Below, piece after piece: positions 37,755 through 46,275 of a stretch of 64,000 bases of DNA; positions within the stretch are counted from its first letter, which is position 1; every line of letters starts with the position of its first letter. Source of the DNA: Campylobacter hyointestinalis subsp. hyointestinalis. Its GTDB lineage: Bacteria; Campylobacterota; Campylobacteria; Campylobacterales; Campylobacteraceae. Both the position numbers and the translations under genes were made by a program. Under the pieces are notes generated by a model. The model was not told where the DNA came from. It made no database searches and saw only the letters and a list, made by a program, of their open reading frames with translations. The stretch lies in NCBI RefSeq assembly GCF_013372145.1, contig NZ_CP053827.1, positions 1,426,001 to 1,490,000 on the forward strand, in the 5' to 3' direction.

Positions 37755-38495
37755 TTAAATTTTATTTTTCCTCTTATAAAATAAAATTTGTATATCGTTA
37801 AACTCAAACCCGAATTTTTTATAAAATTCTATAGCTTTTATATTCGTATCTCTTACAAATAGTTTAAAATGCCAAGCGTTTAATCCCAAAAAACAGCTCA
37901 TCAGCTTACGCCCGATTCCACTTTTTCTAAATTCATTGCTAACTGCCATAAAATCCAAATGAGCCGAGTTTAAATTTAAAAAATATACCAAAGCGCCTAC
38001 TATTTTCTTATCTTGTTTTATGATGAGTACTTGACCTTGTTGTATTCTATTTTTAAGTTCAGTTTTGCTTATAAAAAGATAGTTTTTATCAAAATAATTT
38101 ATAAAAAAATCATAAATCTCACCCATATCATCAAGCAAAGCTTTTTTAACCTCATCATAACTTTGAAAACCAAAACCGCTATTTTTTAAACTCATACCGA
38201 TATATCTATCAAAAATACTAAATTTATTAATACTCAAAAATCTATTTTCAAGCTCACAAATAGGCGTTTTACGTATAATTTTTATATAGCTTCCTTGCAT
38301 ATCAAATTTTGCTATATCATTTATAAAATATGTGATAAAATCGTTTTGGGTTAGAAAAAAGTTATCTGCACTCTGCTTTAAATAAATTTGATTTTGGTCT
38401 AATTTATTTTTGATGCTATCTATGCTAAACGTGCTATTGCTAAACTTAAATCCGCCGTTATAAAAATAGCTTAAAAACTCATTATACAAGTCCAT
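37755..38495 (-). CDS. GNAT-family N-acetyltransferase with unknown N-terminal half
   Basis: A 246-residue protein from the ATG at 38495 (AAAGG 6 nt upstream; an ATG nine codons earlier is less likely). The C-terminal 110 residues are a GNAT domain: VGALVYFLNLNSAHLDFMAV, then the acetyl-CoA loop RKSGIGRKL and KAIEFYKKFGFE. The N-terminal about 130 residues have no domain I recognise. It overlaps the ligase by 14 nt. Cj1298 of C. jejuni is a cassette-type acetyltransferase of similar context. A plausible job is N-acetylation of the carrier-bound amino acid or of a sugar; this is inference. Confidence 0.8.
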   Translation of the reverse strand: MDLYNEFLSYFYNGGFKFSNSTFSIDSIKNKLDQNQIYLKQSADNFFLTQNDFITYFINDIAKFDMQGSYIKIIRKTPICELENRFLSINKFSIFDRYIGMSLKNSGFGFQSYDEVKKALLDDMGEIYDFFINYFDKNYLFISKTELKNRIQQGQVLIIKQDKKIVGALVYFLNLNSAHLDFMAVSNEFRKSGIGRKLMSCFLGLNAWHFKLFVRDTNIKAIEFYKKFGFEFNDIQILFYKRKNKI

Positions 38496-39966
38496 AAAGC
38501 ACCTTTCGATCAATTTTGCCATTTTGATTTAGCACAAATTTATCTACTAAAATAAACTTTTTTGGCACCATATAATTAGGTAGTTTCTCTAAAAGATAAG
38601 TTTTTAAATTTATCTCATTTTTCGCCTCGTAAAAGCATATTATTTCGCTATTTTTAAATATACAAACTGAGTTTAAAACTTTTTTATGAGAATTAGTTGC
38701 AGTTTCGATCTCGCCAAGCTCTATCCTATGCCCCATAAGTTTTATTTGATTATCGATCCTTCCATAGCAAATCAACTCTCCAAGATCGTTAAAAGCCACT
38801 ATATCGCCTGTTTTATAAAGGATATCTTGATAATTATTATGCAGTGGATTTTGGATAAAAGCTTCTTTTGTTTTTTGGCTATTTGCAAAGTATCCTAGGC
38901 TAAGGCTCGTCCCTCTAACATAAAGTTCGCCCCTAACAAACGGCTCTTTTATCAAATTTAGTTCATCATCAAAAACCAAAAGTTCGGTATTTTGACAAGC
39001 CTTTCCTATAGGAAGTGGCTCATCATCACTAAAACTCCTATCACAAATGTAAAAAGCACAAACATCAGTTATCTCAGTAGGCCCATAAAGATTTGCAAAA
39101 AGAGCGTGTGGAAGAGCTTTTCGCCAGATATTTAGCTGTTTATTAGGCATTATCTCTCCGCAAAATAGTACTTTTTTGAGACTTAAAAGCCTAAAATTAG
39201 CAAGTGCATTTACGTTTGCAAAATACGTAAGCACTGAAGGCACCCAAAAAATCAAACTAACGCCGTGTTTTTCTAAATAATCTAACACTTTATTTGGAAA
39301 AGCAAAAATAGAAGTCGGCAAGATATGCAAAGTAGCGCCAACTTTAACGCAAGAAAAAATATCCAAAATAGAGTTATCAAAATAAAACGGCGCTTGATTT
39401 GCCAAAATTTCGCTTGAGCTTAGCTCAAAAGTCTCACAAACCCAAAAAGTATAATCGATCACGCTTTTATGGCTTATGCTTACACCTTTTGGCACGCCAG
39501 TGCTTCCGCTAGTAAAAAATACATAGAGTAAATTTGTATCTATATGAGCATTTCTAGCCTCTTTTAGCGTACTTTTATCTACGTCAAATTTACCAAAATC
39601 CTCACAAAATATCTTTTTAGCATTCACAAAATCAAATTTAAAATCCTTTTGCGTAATAATAACCTTTGGTTTTAGAATTTTAACAACTTGTTCTATACGC
39701 TCTTGTGGCGTTTGAGTATCTAGCAAAGTATAGAAATTCCCACTTTTTGCCACGCCAAAAAATGAAACTAAAGTCAAAATGCACTTTGGCAAGATGATTA
39801 AAACAGCATCTTTATTTAAATTTAGCCTTAAAATTTCACTAGCTAGTCTATCCGTAATCTCATCAAATTCAGCATAAGTCATACTCTCATCGCCAAAGAC
39901 AAATGCTTTTTTAAATGGATTTTTTGCAACCGAAATATCTAAAAAGTCACAAATATTTCTTATCAT
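38482..39966 (-). CDS. DltA-like amino acid:carrier protein ligase
   Basis: A 494-residue stand-alone adenylation domain. Core motifs: A3 FFTSGSTGVPKG (151-162), A4 FYFDNSILDIF with Asp197 that binds the alpha-amino group, A5 NLYGPTE (292-298), A7 YKTGD (384-388), A10 NGKIDRK with catalytic Lys484. VLFCGE places a Cys at residue 269, the position of the Cys that selects D-alanine in Bacillus DltA. It lacks a condensation or carrier domain, so it should load the separate carrier protein encoded two genes downstream. Start overlaps the DUF4910 gene by 4 nt. Cj1307 of C. jejuni is a comparable amino-acid-activating enzyme. Confidence 0.88.
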   Translation of the reverse strand: MIRNICDFLDISVAKNPFKKAFVFGDESMTYAEFDEITDRLASEILRLNLNKDAVLIILPKCILTLVSFFGVAKSGNFYTLLDTQTPQERIEQVVKILKPKVIITQKDFKFDFVNAKKIFCEDFGKFDVDKSTLKEARNAHIDTNLLYVFFTSGSTGVPKGVSISHKSVIDYTFWVCETFELSSSEILANQAPFYFDNSILDIFSCVKVGATLHILPTSIFAFPNKVLDYLEKHGVSLIFWVPSVLTYFANVNALANFRLLSLKKVLFCGEIMPNKQLNIWRKALPHALFANLYGPTEITDVCAFYICDRSFSDDEPLPIGKACQNTELLVFDDELNLIKEPFVRGELYVRGTSLSLGYFANSQKTKEAFIQNPLHNNYQDILYKTGDIVAFNDLGELICYGRIDNQIKLMGHRIELGEIETATNSHKKVLNSVCIFKNSEIICFYEAKNEINLKTYLLEKLPNYMVPKKFILVDKFVLNQNGKIDRKVLYGLV

Positions 39967-41237
39967 CTGGCTTCCTTAATGAGCTCAAATTTAAGTAAAT
40001 TTTCTATGACATCTTTTAGATTTTTTGCTTCTACGCTAAGCTTATCGGCTATGTCTATGACGCTTCTTTTGCCGTTGCAATACGCTAAAAAATCACGAAT
40101 TATCATAGTACTTTTGTGGATACCTTTGGTATTTATGGTGCTTATTATTCCTCTTGAGCCAAGATTTGGTTCGCAAGTCGTGTTTAGGCGGTAGATTTTG
40201 TTTATTTCTAAATTTAAGATCATATTTTTAGCATAGTTTAGTCCATCTTCAAGTCCCTTTTTAGTAACTAAACTCATATCATCCAAGCTTGTATGATACT
40301 CTTTATATTCGCCAAACCTACTCTTGCAAAGTGTCACGATACCTAAATTTAAATTAGGCGTATTAAATTGTCTTTCATCACTTCCACGGTATAAAAATGA
40401 GTAAATTTTTGGGTTTTTACTAAGAAATTTAATCGTATGAAGTGCGGCTTTATCGCTTAAAGTGTCTTCATCAGGACTTAAAATCACACTATAAGCTCTC
40501 TCATCACCTATACAACTAAGCACAAATCCAGCCTTTACATTTTGTTTTAAGGCTTCATAATTTTTACTGATATAACAGATCGATCCGATAGTCTCAGGAA
40601 CTATGATAAAACGATAATTAAAACGTCTATTTTCTAGCGTTCGCACCCATTTTATGAGCTCACTCATCACAACAGGTCCGCTTAGCTCGTTGTTTGCCAT
40701 TTGCGGATGACAAAGATATGTGCTAATCAAAATCTCATCGCTAGTCTGTTTTGTTGCAGAAATGAAATATTCGCCATAATTTAGCTCGCCATCACTTTTA
40801 AACTCAGTATCTATAAAAACCTTATAAATGCCATCTTTTAAAGTTTTTCTTTGATTATGGCTGATACAAAATCCCCACCTTTTTTCATAATAACTAGTAA
40901 CATATGGAATTGCACCTGGCAAGTTTGGAAGCGAATACAAGTGAGCTTGCAGCTCATCAAGACTAATGGCTTGATTTATAGCGGTTGAGTAATTTAAAAG
41001 ATGTAGGTTGTGTTTTTTAAATTCGCAGATTTTTTCACCGCTTGGGGTGATGATATAAGCGTCCCTTACTATCCATTCAGCAGGAACTACCCAGTCAAAA
41101 CATTTGCTGCCACTTTTTACGCTAAAACGCTCAACCCCCCCCCCAACAGCTGAATTTAAGATATCTAGACTACGCCTAAAACCTTCTCCTGTTATACTTC
41201 TTGGAATGGTAAATAGCTTTTTTGCAAGTTCATACAT
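39963..41237 (-). CDS. DUF4910 aminopeptidase-like protein, phase-variable
   Basis: A 424-residue protein resembling Cj1295 of C. jejuni. An aminopeptidase-like DUF4910 domain (1-360) carries zinc-site segments LCHPQMANNELSGP, VPETIGSICYI, DERQFNTPNLNLG and EYHTSLDDM; a winged-helix domain follows (about 370-424: IIRDFLAYCNGKRSVIDIAD). A G10 tract at 41135-41144 encodes V31-GGG-V35; the present length keeps the gene in frame (ON). Cj1295 has a similar poly-G tract and affects flagellin glycan modification. The gene starts 9 nt after comF and overlaps the ligase by 4 nt, so switching may also affect downstream genes by polarity. Whether it is a peptidase is unproven. Confidence 0.9.
   Translation of the reverse strand: MYELAKKLFTIPRSITGEGFRRSLDILNSAVGGGVERFSVKSGSKCFDWVVPAEWIVRDAYIITPSGEKICEFKKHNLHLLNYSTAINQAISLDELQAHLYSLPNLPGAIPYVTSYYEKRWGFCISHNQRKTLKDGIYKVFIDTEFKSDGELNYGEYFISATKQTSDEILISTYLCHPQMANNELSGPVVMSELIKWVRTLENRRFNYRFIIVPETIGSICYISKNYEALKQNVKAGFVLSCIGDERAYSVILSPDEDTLSDKAALHTIKFLSKNPKIYSFLYRGSDERQFNTPNLNLGIVTLCKSRFGEYKEYHTSLDDMSLVTKKGLEDGLNYAKNMILNLEINKIYRLNTTCEPNLGSRGIISTINTKGIHKSTMIIRDFLAYCNGKRSVIDIADKLSVEAKNLKDVIENLLKFELIKEAR
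41135..41144 (-). repeat. Poly-G(10) contingency tract
   Basis: Ten consecutive C on the plus strand, hence G10 in the coding strand of the DUF4910 gene, codons 32-35. It is the only G/C run of this size I saw in the window. Gain or loss of one G would shift the frame and truncate the protein; such tracts slip at high rates in Campylobacter. Confidence 0.95.
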
Positions 41238-41246
41238 TTTTATCCT

Positions 41247-41816
41247 TTATTCTCTAGCATCAGCTAAAACTAGTCCAAAAAGTGGCAACTTACCACAACT
41301 AAGAAGTAAATTTTTAGCTTCTTTCATACTAGATCCAGTCGTTATGATATCATCTACTAAAATTATTGGATTGCTAATTTCTTTTAAAAGTTTAAAATTT
41401 CGTGGATTGTTTTTTCTAAATTCAAGAGTTTTTCCTTGGTATTTTACTTTGTTTGTAGCTCTTAATGCACCATATATCGGCTTTAAAGATTCGCTTTTCA
41501 TAGAGTGAGCAAGAACTGCAGTATGAGAGTATCCACTACTAATTTGATCATCAAGAGCGATGATATTTACTACACTTTTAAATTTAAAAGTATCAGCAAA
41601 TTTAGAAAAACTTAGCTTTGCTAGCTCACGAAATACAAAATGTCCGTGCATCTGATGTTTAGAGTAGATAAGAGATCTTATATCATCATATTTATAAAAG
41701 CTATACACTTTAAAGCCATCAATATCCCTAGCTCTGCTTTCAAATTCACTCAAAACCATCTTGCAGTTTTTACATATAAATTTAAACGTAAATGAGCCAC
41801 ATTTTAAGCATCGCAT
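41247..41816 (-). CDS. ctsW: ComF/CtsW-type phosphoribosyltransferase-like protein
   Basis: A 189-residue ComF-family protein with an N-terminal C4 zinc finger (Cys3, Cys6, Cys15, Cys18) and a PRTase fold with PRPP loop IILVDDIITTGSSM. The C. jejuni homologue Cj1028c (CtsW) is required for natural transformation. It overlaps the upstream lipoprotein by one base and is followed after 9 nt by the DUF4910 gene. The symbol rests on synteny with gyrA and mapA. Confidence 0.82.
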   Translation of the reverse strand: MRCLKCGSFTFKFICKNCKMVLSEFESRARDIDGFKVYSFYKYDDIRSLIYSKHQMHGHFVFRELAKLSFSKFADTFKFKSVVNIIALDDQISSGYSHTAVLAHSMKSESLKPIYGALRATNKVKYQGKTLEFRKNNPRNFKLLKEISNPIILVDDIITTGSSMKEAKNLLLSCGKLPLFGLVLADARE

Positions 41817-42361
41817 CAGTTTGCGGCTATCGCCTTGGCAGTGCGAACAACCATATCATTTAACAAGCTTTGGATAAATGGCTCAAAAGCGCCGCCTGTC
41901 AAGATAGGAGCAAATTCTGTCTGAGGCTGAGCTATACGCTTTGTCGTAGTAACTCCGTCTTTATAAATTTTGATATAAACTTCACAATTTCCTTTGAGAT
42001 TATCTCTTGAATAACCGCTCAAATTCGCTTTTAGCTCTGTTATAGTTATATCTACGATCTTAGGATCTTCGCCGCCAAATTTAACTCCGCTTTTTGTAAG
42101 CTCGGCTATAAGTGCGTCACCAAACCATTTTGTAAGATTTGTCCCCATAGTAACGTACTCGCTAACTGTTCCTTGCTTGTCACTTATAGTAGCTACAACG
42201 CTCTGGTTTTTTCTCTTGTCGACTATGGAATTTATGACGATGCTATTAGCGCTACTTCCTACGCCTTTTGCTTGATACGGTGATAGTGAAAGAACTGAGT
42301 TCGAGCTAGAACATCCGACCATAAATATACAAAAACTCACAATAGACAATAATCTTTTCAT
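41816..42361 (-). CDS. YajG-like lipoprotein
   Basis: A 181-residue lipoprotein: signal with lipobox MVGC near residue 16 followed by SSSNSV, then a YajG-like domain (SIVINSIVDKRKNQS, WFGDALIAELTKSG, ITELKANLSGYS). Two ATGs are adjacent; the second (42361) has better spacing from AAGGA. Function unknown. It lies 6 nt after mapA and overlaps comF by 1 nt, so envelope and competence genes are co-transcribed. Confidence 0.82.
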   Translation of the reverse strand: MKRLLSIVSFCIFMVGCSSSNSVLSLSPYQAKGVGSSANSIVINSIVDKRKNQSVVATISDKQGTVSEYVTMGTNLTKWFGDALIAELTKSGVKFGGEDPKIVDITITELKANLSGYSRDNLKGNCEVYIKIYKDGVTTTKRIAQPQTEFAPILTGGAFEPFIQSLLNDMVVRTAKAIAAN

Positions 42362-42370
42362 CATAGATCC

Positions 42371-43039
42371 TTAAAATTTACTTATTTCTTCAGCTGCTTT
42401 GTTTGCTGCTTGTTTTACAAGAAGATCCATATATATACCAAAATCACCAGTACCACTTAAACCTCTTACGCTTTGAGTTGTAGAAATTTTGATATGTCTA
42501 GTATAGTTGATATTTTTTATGTTGAGAATTCCGTATAATTTTGAATTTAAATTCTCATATTTAGGATTATATACGCCTTTAAAACCTGTAAAATCAAAAT
42601 CAACTCTCAAAGTATAAGGCGAAGTTTGATCATCTACTAGCACAATTCCTCTATTTTTTAGCTCCTCTTTTAGAGATAAATAAAACAAAGAATCTATCCT
42701 CTTATTTAAGTCATAAGCTTCTTTTGAGCCATTTACAAATATAGCCTTTTGGTTTTCTCTTAGATCTGAAACTCTATGTAGATAAACCTTTGTAAGTCCT
42801 GCACTTGTGTCTATCTTGCGCATATTTGGACAACAGTTTATGGCAACATCGCTTTTGTAATATTTACCGTTTATCGTAGTTTCATAGTTTGATTTATTGC
42901 ACGGCTGACAAGCGACTTTTATCTTCATTATAGTTTCAAACGACCTTTTAGCGCTAGTGTCTGAATACAGATCTAAATTCTTGCTAGAACATCCTATAAA
43001 AAATATAGCAAAAGCTAGCGTAAATAATAAACCTTTCAT
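42371..43039 (-). CDS. mapA: Outer-membrane lipoprotein MapA
   Basis: A 222-residue lipoprotein with lipobox FIGC near residue 17 and a Cys-rich segment (VACQPCNKSNY...INCCPN). Its position between lepA and comF matches mapA of C. jejuni (Cj1029c), a surface lipoprotein used as a species marker. The rest has no recognised enzyme motif. Two nt separate it from the tautomerase gene. Confidence 0.85.
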   Translation of the reverse strand: MKGLLFTLAFAIFFIGCSSKNLDLYSDTSAKRSFETIMKIKVACQPCNKSNYETTINGKYYKSDVAINCCPNMRKIDTSAGLTKVYLHRVSDLRENQKAIFVNGSKEAYDLNKRIDSLFYLSLKEELKNRGIVLVDDQTSPYTLRVDFDFTGFKGVYNPKYENLNSKLYGILNIKNINYTRHIKISTTQSVRGLSGTGDFGIYMDLLVKQAANKAAEEISKF

Positions 43040-43041
43040 TT

Positions 43042-43251
43042 TTATCCTTTCATCTGTCTTTTTACTCTTATACTCTCACCGCCAAGACCGTAATTCTCAG
43101 TTTCTATCTCATCTATGATCACGACTGTGCTTGCTCTATTTCTACCTAAAACATTGTGCAATAGCTCAGTCACGCCTTTTATGAGCTCTTCTTTTTGAGC
43201 TATTGTCGGCTCACCGTTTTCTTTTGTAACTTTTATATTTACGTATGGCAT
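43042..43251 (-). CDS. 4-oxalocrotonate tautomerase family protein
   Basis: A 69-residue tautomerase. The protein begins MPYVNIKV, so removal of Met exposes the catalytic Pro1. QKEELIKGVTELLHNVLG and IDEIETENYGLGG match the DmpI/4-OT subgroup. The physiological substrate in Campylobacter is unknown. It lies 29 nt after lepA and 2 nt before mapA. Confidence 0.9.
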   Translation of the reverse strand: MPYVNIKVTKENGEPTIAQKEELIKGVTELLHNVLGRNRASTVVIIDEIETENYGLGGESIRVKRQMKG

Positions 43252-43280
43252 ATTTTTCCTTAAGCAAATTTCGTTCTATT

Positions 43281-45071
43281 TTAGTCTATCTTTAAAACAC
43301 TTAAAAACGCCTCTTGTGGAAGCGTTACCTTACCTATAGCTTTCATACGTTTTTTACCTTCTTTTTGTTTTTCAAGAAGTTTTCTTTTACGAGTTATATC
43401 GCCGCCATAACACTTTGCGGTCACGTTTTTACCCATAGATTTTACCGTTTCTCTAGCTATAACCTTATTTCCGATGCTCGCTTGTATAGCAACTTCAAAA
43501 AGCTGTCTTGGAACTAACTCTTTCATAGTTTTTACAAAGTCCCTACCCTTACTCATCGCTTTTTCTTCAGGTACTATGATAGAAAGAGCATCGACAGTTT
43601 CGCCTGCTACTTTTATATCGAGTTTAACCAAATTTCCAACTCTATAATCACTTGGTTCATAGTCAAAGCTAGCGTAGCCTTTTGTCGCGCTTTTGAGTTT
43701 ATCATAAAAATCCATAACTATCTCGTTCATCGGTATATCATACTCAAGCAAAACTCTTGTAGTGGTGATATAATCCATCTTGGTTTGAACCCCGCGGCGG
43801 CTATTAAGCAAAGTGATGATATTGCCTAAAAACTCAGTCGGTGTGATTATAGTAGCCTTTACGTAAGGCTCTTTTATAAACTCTATTTTATTTACTGGTG
43901 GTAGTTCGCTAGGATTTTGAATTTCTACGCTAACGCCATCAGTCTGCACGACTTCATAAGTCACAGTCGGAGCAGTAGCTATCAGATCTAGCCCAAACTC
44001 ACGCTCAAGTCTCTCTTTTACCACTTCCATATGAAGCAAACCTAAAAATCCCACGCGAAAGCCAAAGCCTAGAGCTGCTGAAGTCTCAGGCTCATAGCTT
44101 ATAGAGCTATCATTTAGCTTAAGTTTATCTAAAGCGTCTCTTAGATCTTCAAATTTATCCGTATCTATAGGATAAAGTCCGGCAAAAACAAATGGTTTTG
44201 CTTTCTCAAATCCCCCTATTGCCTCCAAAGCTCTATTTTTAGCTAAAGTTATCGTATCACCAACACTTACATCGCTTACGTTTTTAAGACCTAAAACTAT
44301 GATGCCGACTTCGCCTGTTTTTAGCTCATTTGTTTTTATAGGCGCTATCGGATTTGGGTACATTAGATCTAAAACAGTATGCTTTTTATCCGTTCCCATG
44401 ACATAAACCTCATCGCCTTTTTTTACCACGCCATCATAAACTCTCACAAGAGCCAAAGCTCCTAAATAATTATCAAACCAGCTATCGTAAATGAGAGATT
44501 TAAACGGCTTATCTTCATCATATTTTGGCGGTGGTATTTTGCGGATTATAGTTTCTATCAGCTCTTTTATACCAACTCCTGTTTTTGCACTCACCTCTAT
44601 AGCCTCACTGCAATCAAGCCCGATGATATGCTCTATCTCGTCTTTAACTCTTTGCGGTTCGGCTGCTGGGAGGTCTATTTTGTTTATAACTGGAATTATC
44701 TCAAGGTTATTTTCAAGCGCGATATAAACATTTGCTATAGTCTGAGCTTCTACGCCTTGAGATGCATCTACGACAAGTAAAGCCCCCTCGCAGCTTGCTA
44801 GTGAGCGTGAAACTTCATAGCTAAAATCCACGTGTCCTGGAGTATCTATCAAATTTAATATATAAATTTGCCCATCAAGCTTATAAGTTAGCCTTACACT
44901 TTGAGCTTTTATAGTGATGCCACGCTCTTTTTCTATATCCATAGTATCCATGACTTGAGCGCTCATCACTCTAGCTTCTACCGCTCCGCATTCACTGATA
45001 ATGCGATCTGCTAATGTGCTTTTACCGTGGTCGATATGCGCTATAATGCTAAAATTTCGTATGTTATTCAT
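43281..45071 (-). CDS. lepA: Elongation factor 4 (LepA)
   Basis: A 596-residue translational GTPase. G1 [10 protein letters not shown]2/switch [11 protein letters not shown]3 DTPGHVDF, G4 NKIDLPAA; then domains II-V and the LepA-specific C-terminal domain ending [17 protein letters not shown]. It acts on stalled ribosomes. A TATAAT lies just upstream, and all genes down to the cassette follow without a clear terminator. Confidence 0.98.
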   Translation of the reverse strand: MNNIRNFSIIAHIDHGKSTLADRIISECGAVEARVMSAQVMDTMDIEKERGITIKAQSVRLTYKLDGQIYILNLIDTPGHVDFSYEVSRSLASCEGALLVVDASQGVEAQTIANVYIALENNLEIIPVINKIDLPAAEPQRVKDEIEHIIGLDCSEAIEVSAKTGVGIKELIETIIRKIPPPKYDEDKPFKSLIYDSWFDNYLGALALVRVYDGVVKKGDEVYVMGTDKKHTVLDLMYPNPIAPIKTNELKTGEVGIIVLGLKNVSDVSVGDTITLAKNRALEAIGGFEKAKPFVFAGLYPIDTDKFEDLRDALDKLKLNDSSISYEPETSAALGFGFRVGFLGLLHMEVVKERLEREFGLDLIATAPTVTYEVVQTDGVSVEIQNPSELPPVNKIEFIKEPYVKATIITPTEFLGNIITLLNSRRGVQTKMDYITTTRVLLEYDIPMNEIVMDFYDKLKSATKGYASFDYEPSDYRVGNLVKLDIKVAGETVDALSIIVPEEKAMSKGRDFVKTMKELVPRQLFEVAIQASIGNKVIARETVKSMGKNVTAKCYGGDITRKRKLLEKQKEGKKRMKAIGKVTLPQEAFLSVLKID

Positions 45072-45097
45072 AAAATTCCTAAAATTAACGTAGCGGT

Positions 45098-45103
45098 ATT
45101 ATA
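45098..45103 (-). promoter_or_regulatory. -10 box for the lepA operon
   Basis: TATAAT on the reverse strand (CTATATAATACC), 26 nt upstream of the lepA ATG, with TAGGA as ribosome binding site. It may serve lepA through the accessory cassette. Confidence 0.6.
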
Positions 45104-45188
45104 TAGAATTTTCTGTTAATTTTTGCAAAAATTAATTAAATTTATGATTTAAAACGCCATTTAAAAAGCTTTCAAAAAGCGTTTAAAT

Positions 45189-46229
45189 TTAGATTGCTTT
45201 TTTAGTCTGCTCTATAATTTTATCTTTTAGCTCTATCACACCTTTTATGCTGGTCTTTTGCACCCCACTGATAAAACTCTCCATAAAATCAAAATCTATC
45301 TCGCCGTTAGTGGTTATGGGTAGTTTCATTGTAAAATCTAAACTTTGAGAGCTTCTTAATTTTTTACCAAAATCAAATTTTCCATAAACAGATTTAGCCA
45401 TAGAAGTAGCAAAAAATAACATTACAAGCTTTGAATAATCTTTCATATCGTTCCAGTAAATACCTGTATCATCACCAGCACCATAAACATAATTTCTATA
45501 AAAAGTATTACCAAAAATGTCTATTGTTATTGAATTTTTAGGATAAATTTCAATAGGATTAGAAATATTTTTTACAAAACCTGTATTTGTTATGCCAGAC
45601 ATTATAAAAGGTATATCGCCATCTATTTGGTCATCTTTTTTAACTCTTCTGCCTTGTTTGATATTGTTAAATATATCTTTAAATTTAAACTCTTGCCAAA
45701 TTTTTGAATTCAAAGTGTTTAAAGCGTTTTGCTCATCAGCACTAAGCGTGGTATCTGCCAAGTCTGCGGCTTTCAAATACGCTTCTAGCTCACGCATACG
45801 CTCCGCTTCCAGCTCCGCTATAAAACTCTCTATGAATTCAAAATCGATTTCGCCGTTAGCTGTGATAGGTAATTGAATTTTTAAATTGTTAAAGGTTTTA
45901 TCTACATCTCTAACTAGAACAGAAAGTAAAATTTTCTTTTGACAATTTAAAAGCGTAGTAAAAAATAAAACAGAATTTTGAGTTAGTTTTATTTTTGGGA
46001 TAATTTTTCTTACGAATTGCCCAGCATACCACTGCCTTTTTCTATAAAAAAAGTCCATTTGTAGAAGCCCCAAACTCCACACACCTGCTTCATTTAAATT
46101 TCTTTTATTTACAAAGCCAGTTGATTGTAAAATTCCTTGATTTAATGAAGTCCTTGTAACATAGTCGTATTCGTCACCATTAGTTAATTTTTCTTTATTA
46201 AAACTAAAAGTATTTTTAATCTCAAACAA
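45189..46229 (-). CDS. Restriction-modification specificity subunit (BcgI-B/HsdS-like)
   Basis: A 346-residue specificity protein with two target-recognition halves. The spacer motif is repeated: QLPITANGEIDF at 119-130 and KLPITTNGEIDF at 302-313. The second half begins WQEFKFKDIFNNIKQG. The first usable start is TTG at 46229, yet the same frame is open to 46295 and encodes KWSEFRIGDLFEIKN just before and across it, the equivalent of that half-start. The true N-terminus therefore lies upstream, where no ATG or GTG exists. The gene may use a rare start, be read by frameshift from the upstream methylase gene, or have lost its start. Confidence 0.8.
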   Translation of the reverse strand: MFEIKNTFSFNKEKLTNGDEYDYVTRTSLNQGILQSTGFVNKRNLNEAGVWSLGLLQMDFFYRKRQWYAGQFVRKIIPKIKLTQNSVLFFTTLLNCQKKILLSVLVRDVDKTFNNLKIQLPITANGEIDFEFIESFIAELEAERMRELEAYLKAADLADTTLSADEQNALNTLNSKIWQEFKFKDIFNNIKQGRRVKKDDQIDGDIPFIMSGITNTGFVKNISNPIEIYPKNSITIDIFGNTFYRNYVYGAGDDTGIYWNDMKDYSKLVMLFFATSMAKSVYGKFDFGKKLRSSQSLDFTMKLPITTNGEIDFDFMESFISGVQKTSIKGVIELKDKIIEQTKKAI

Positions 46230-46275
46230 ATCCCCAATCCTAAACTCACTCCACTTTATTTTTTCTAGCTCTTTG

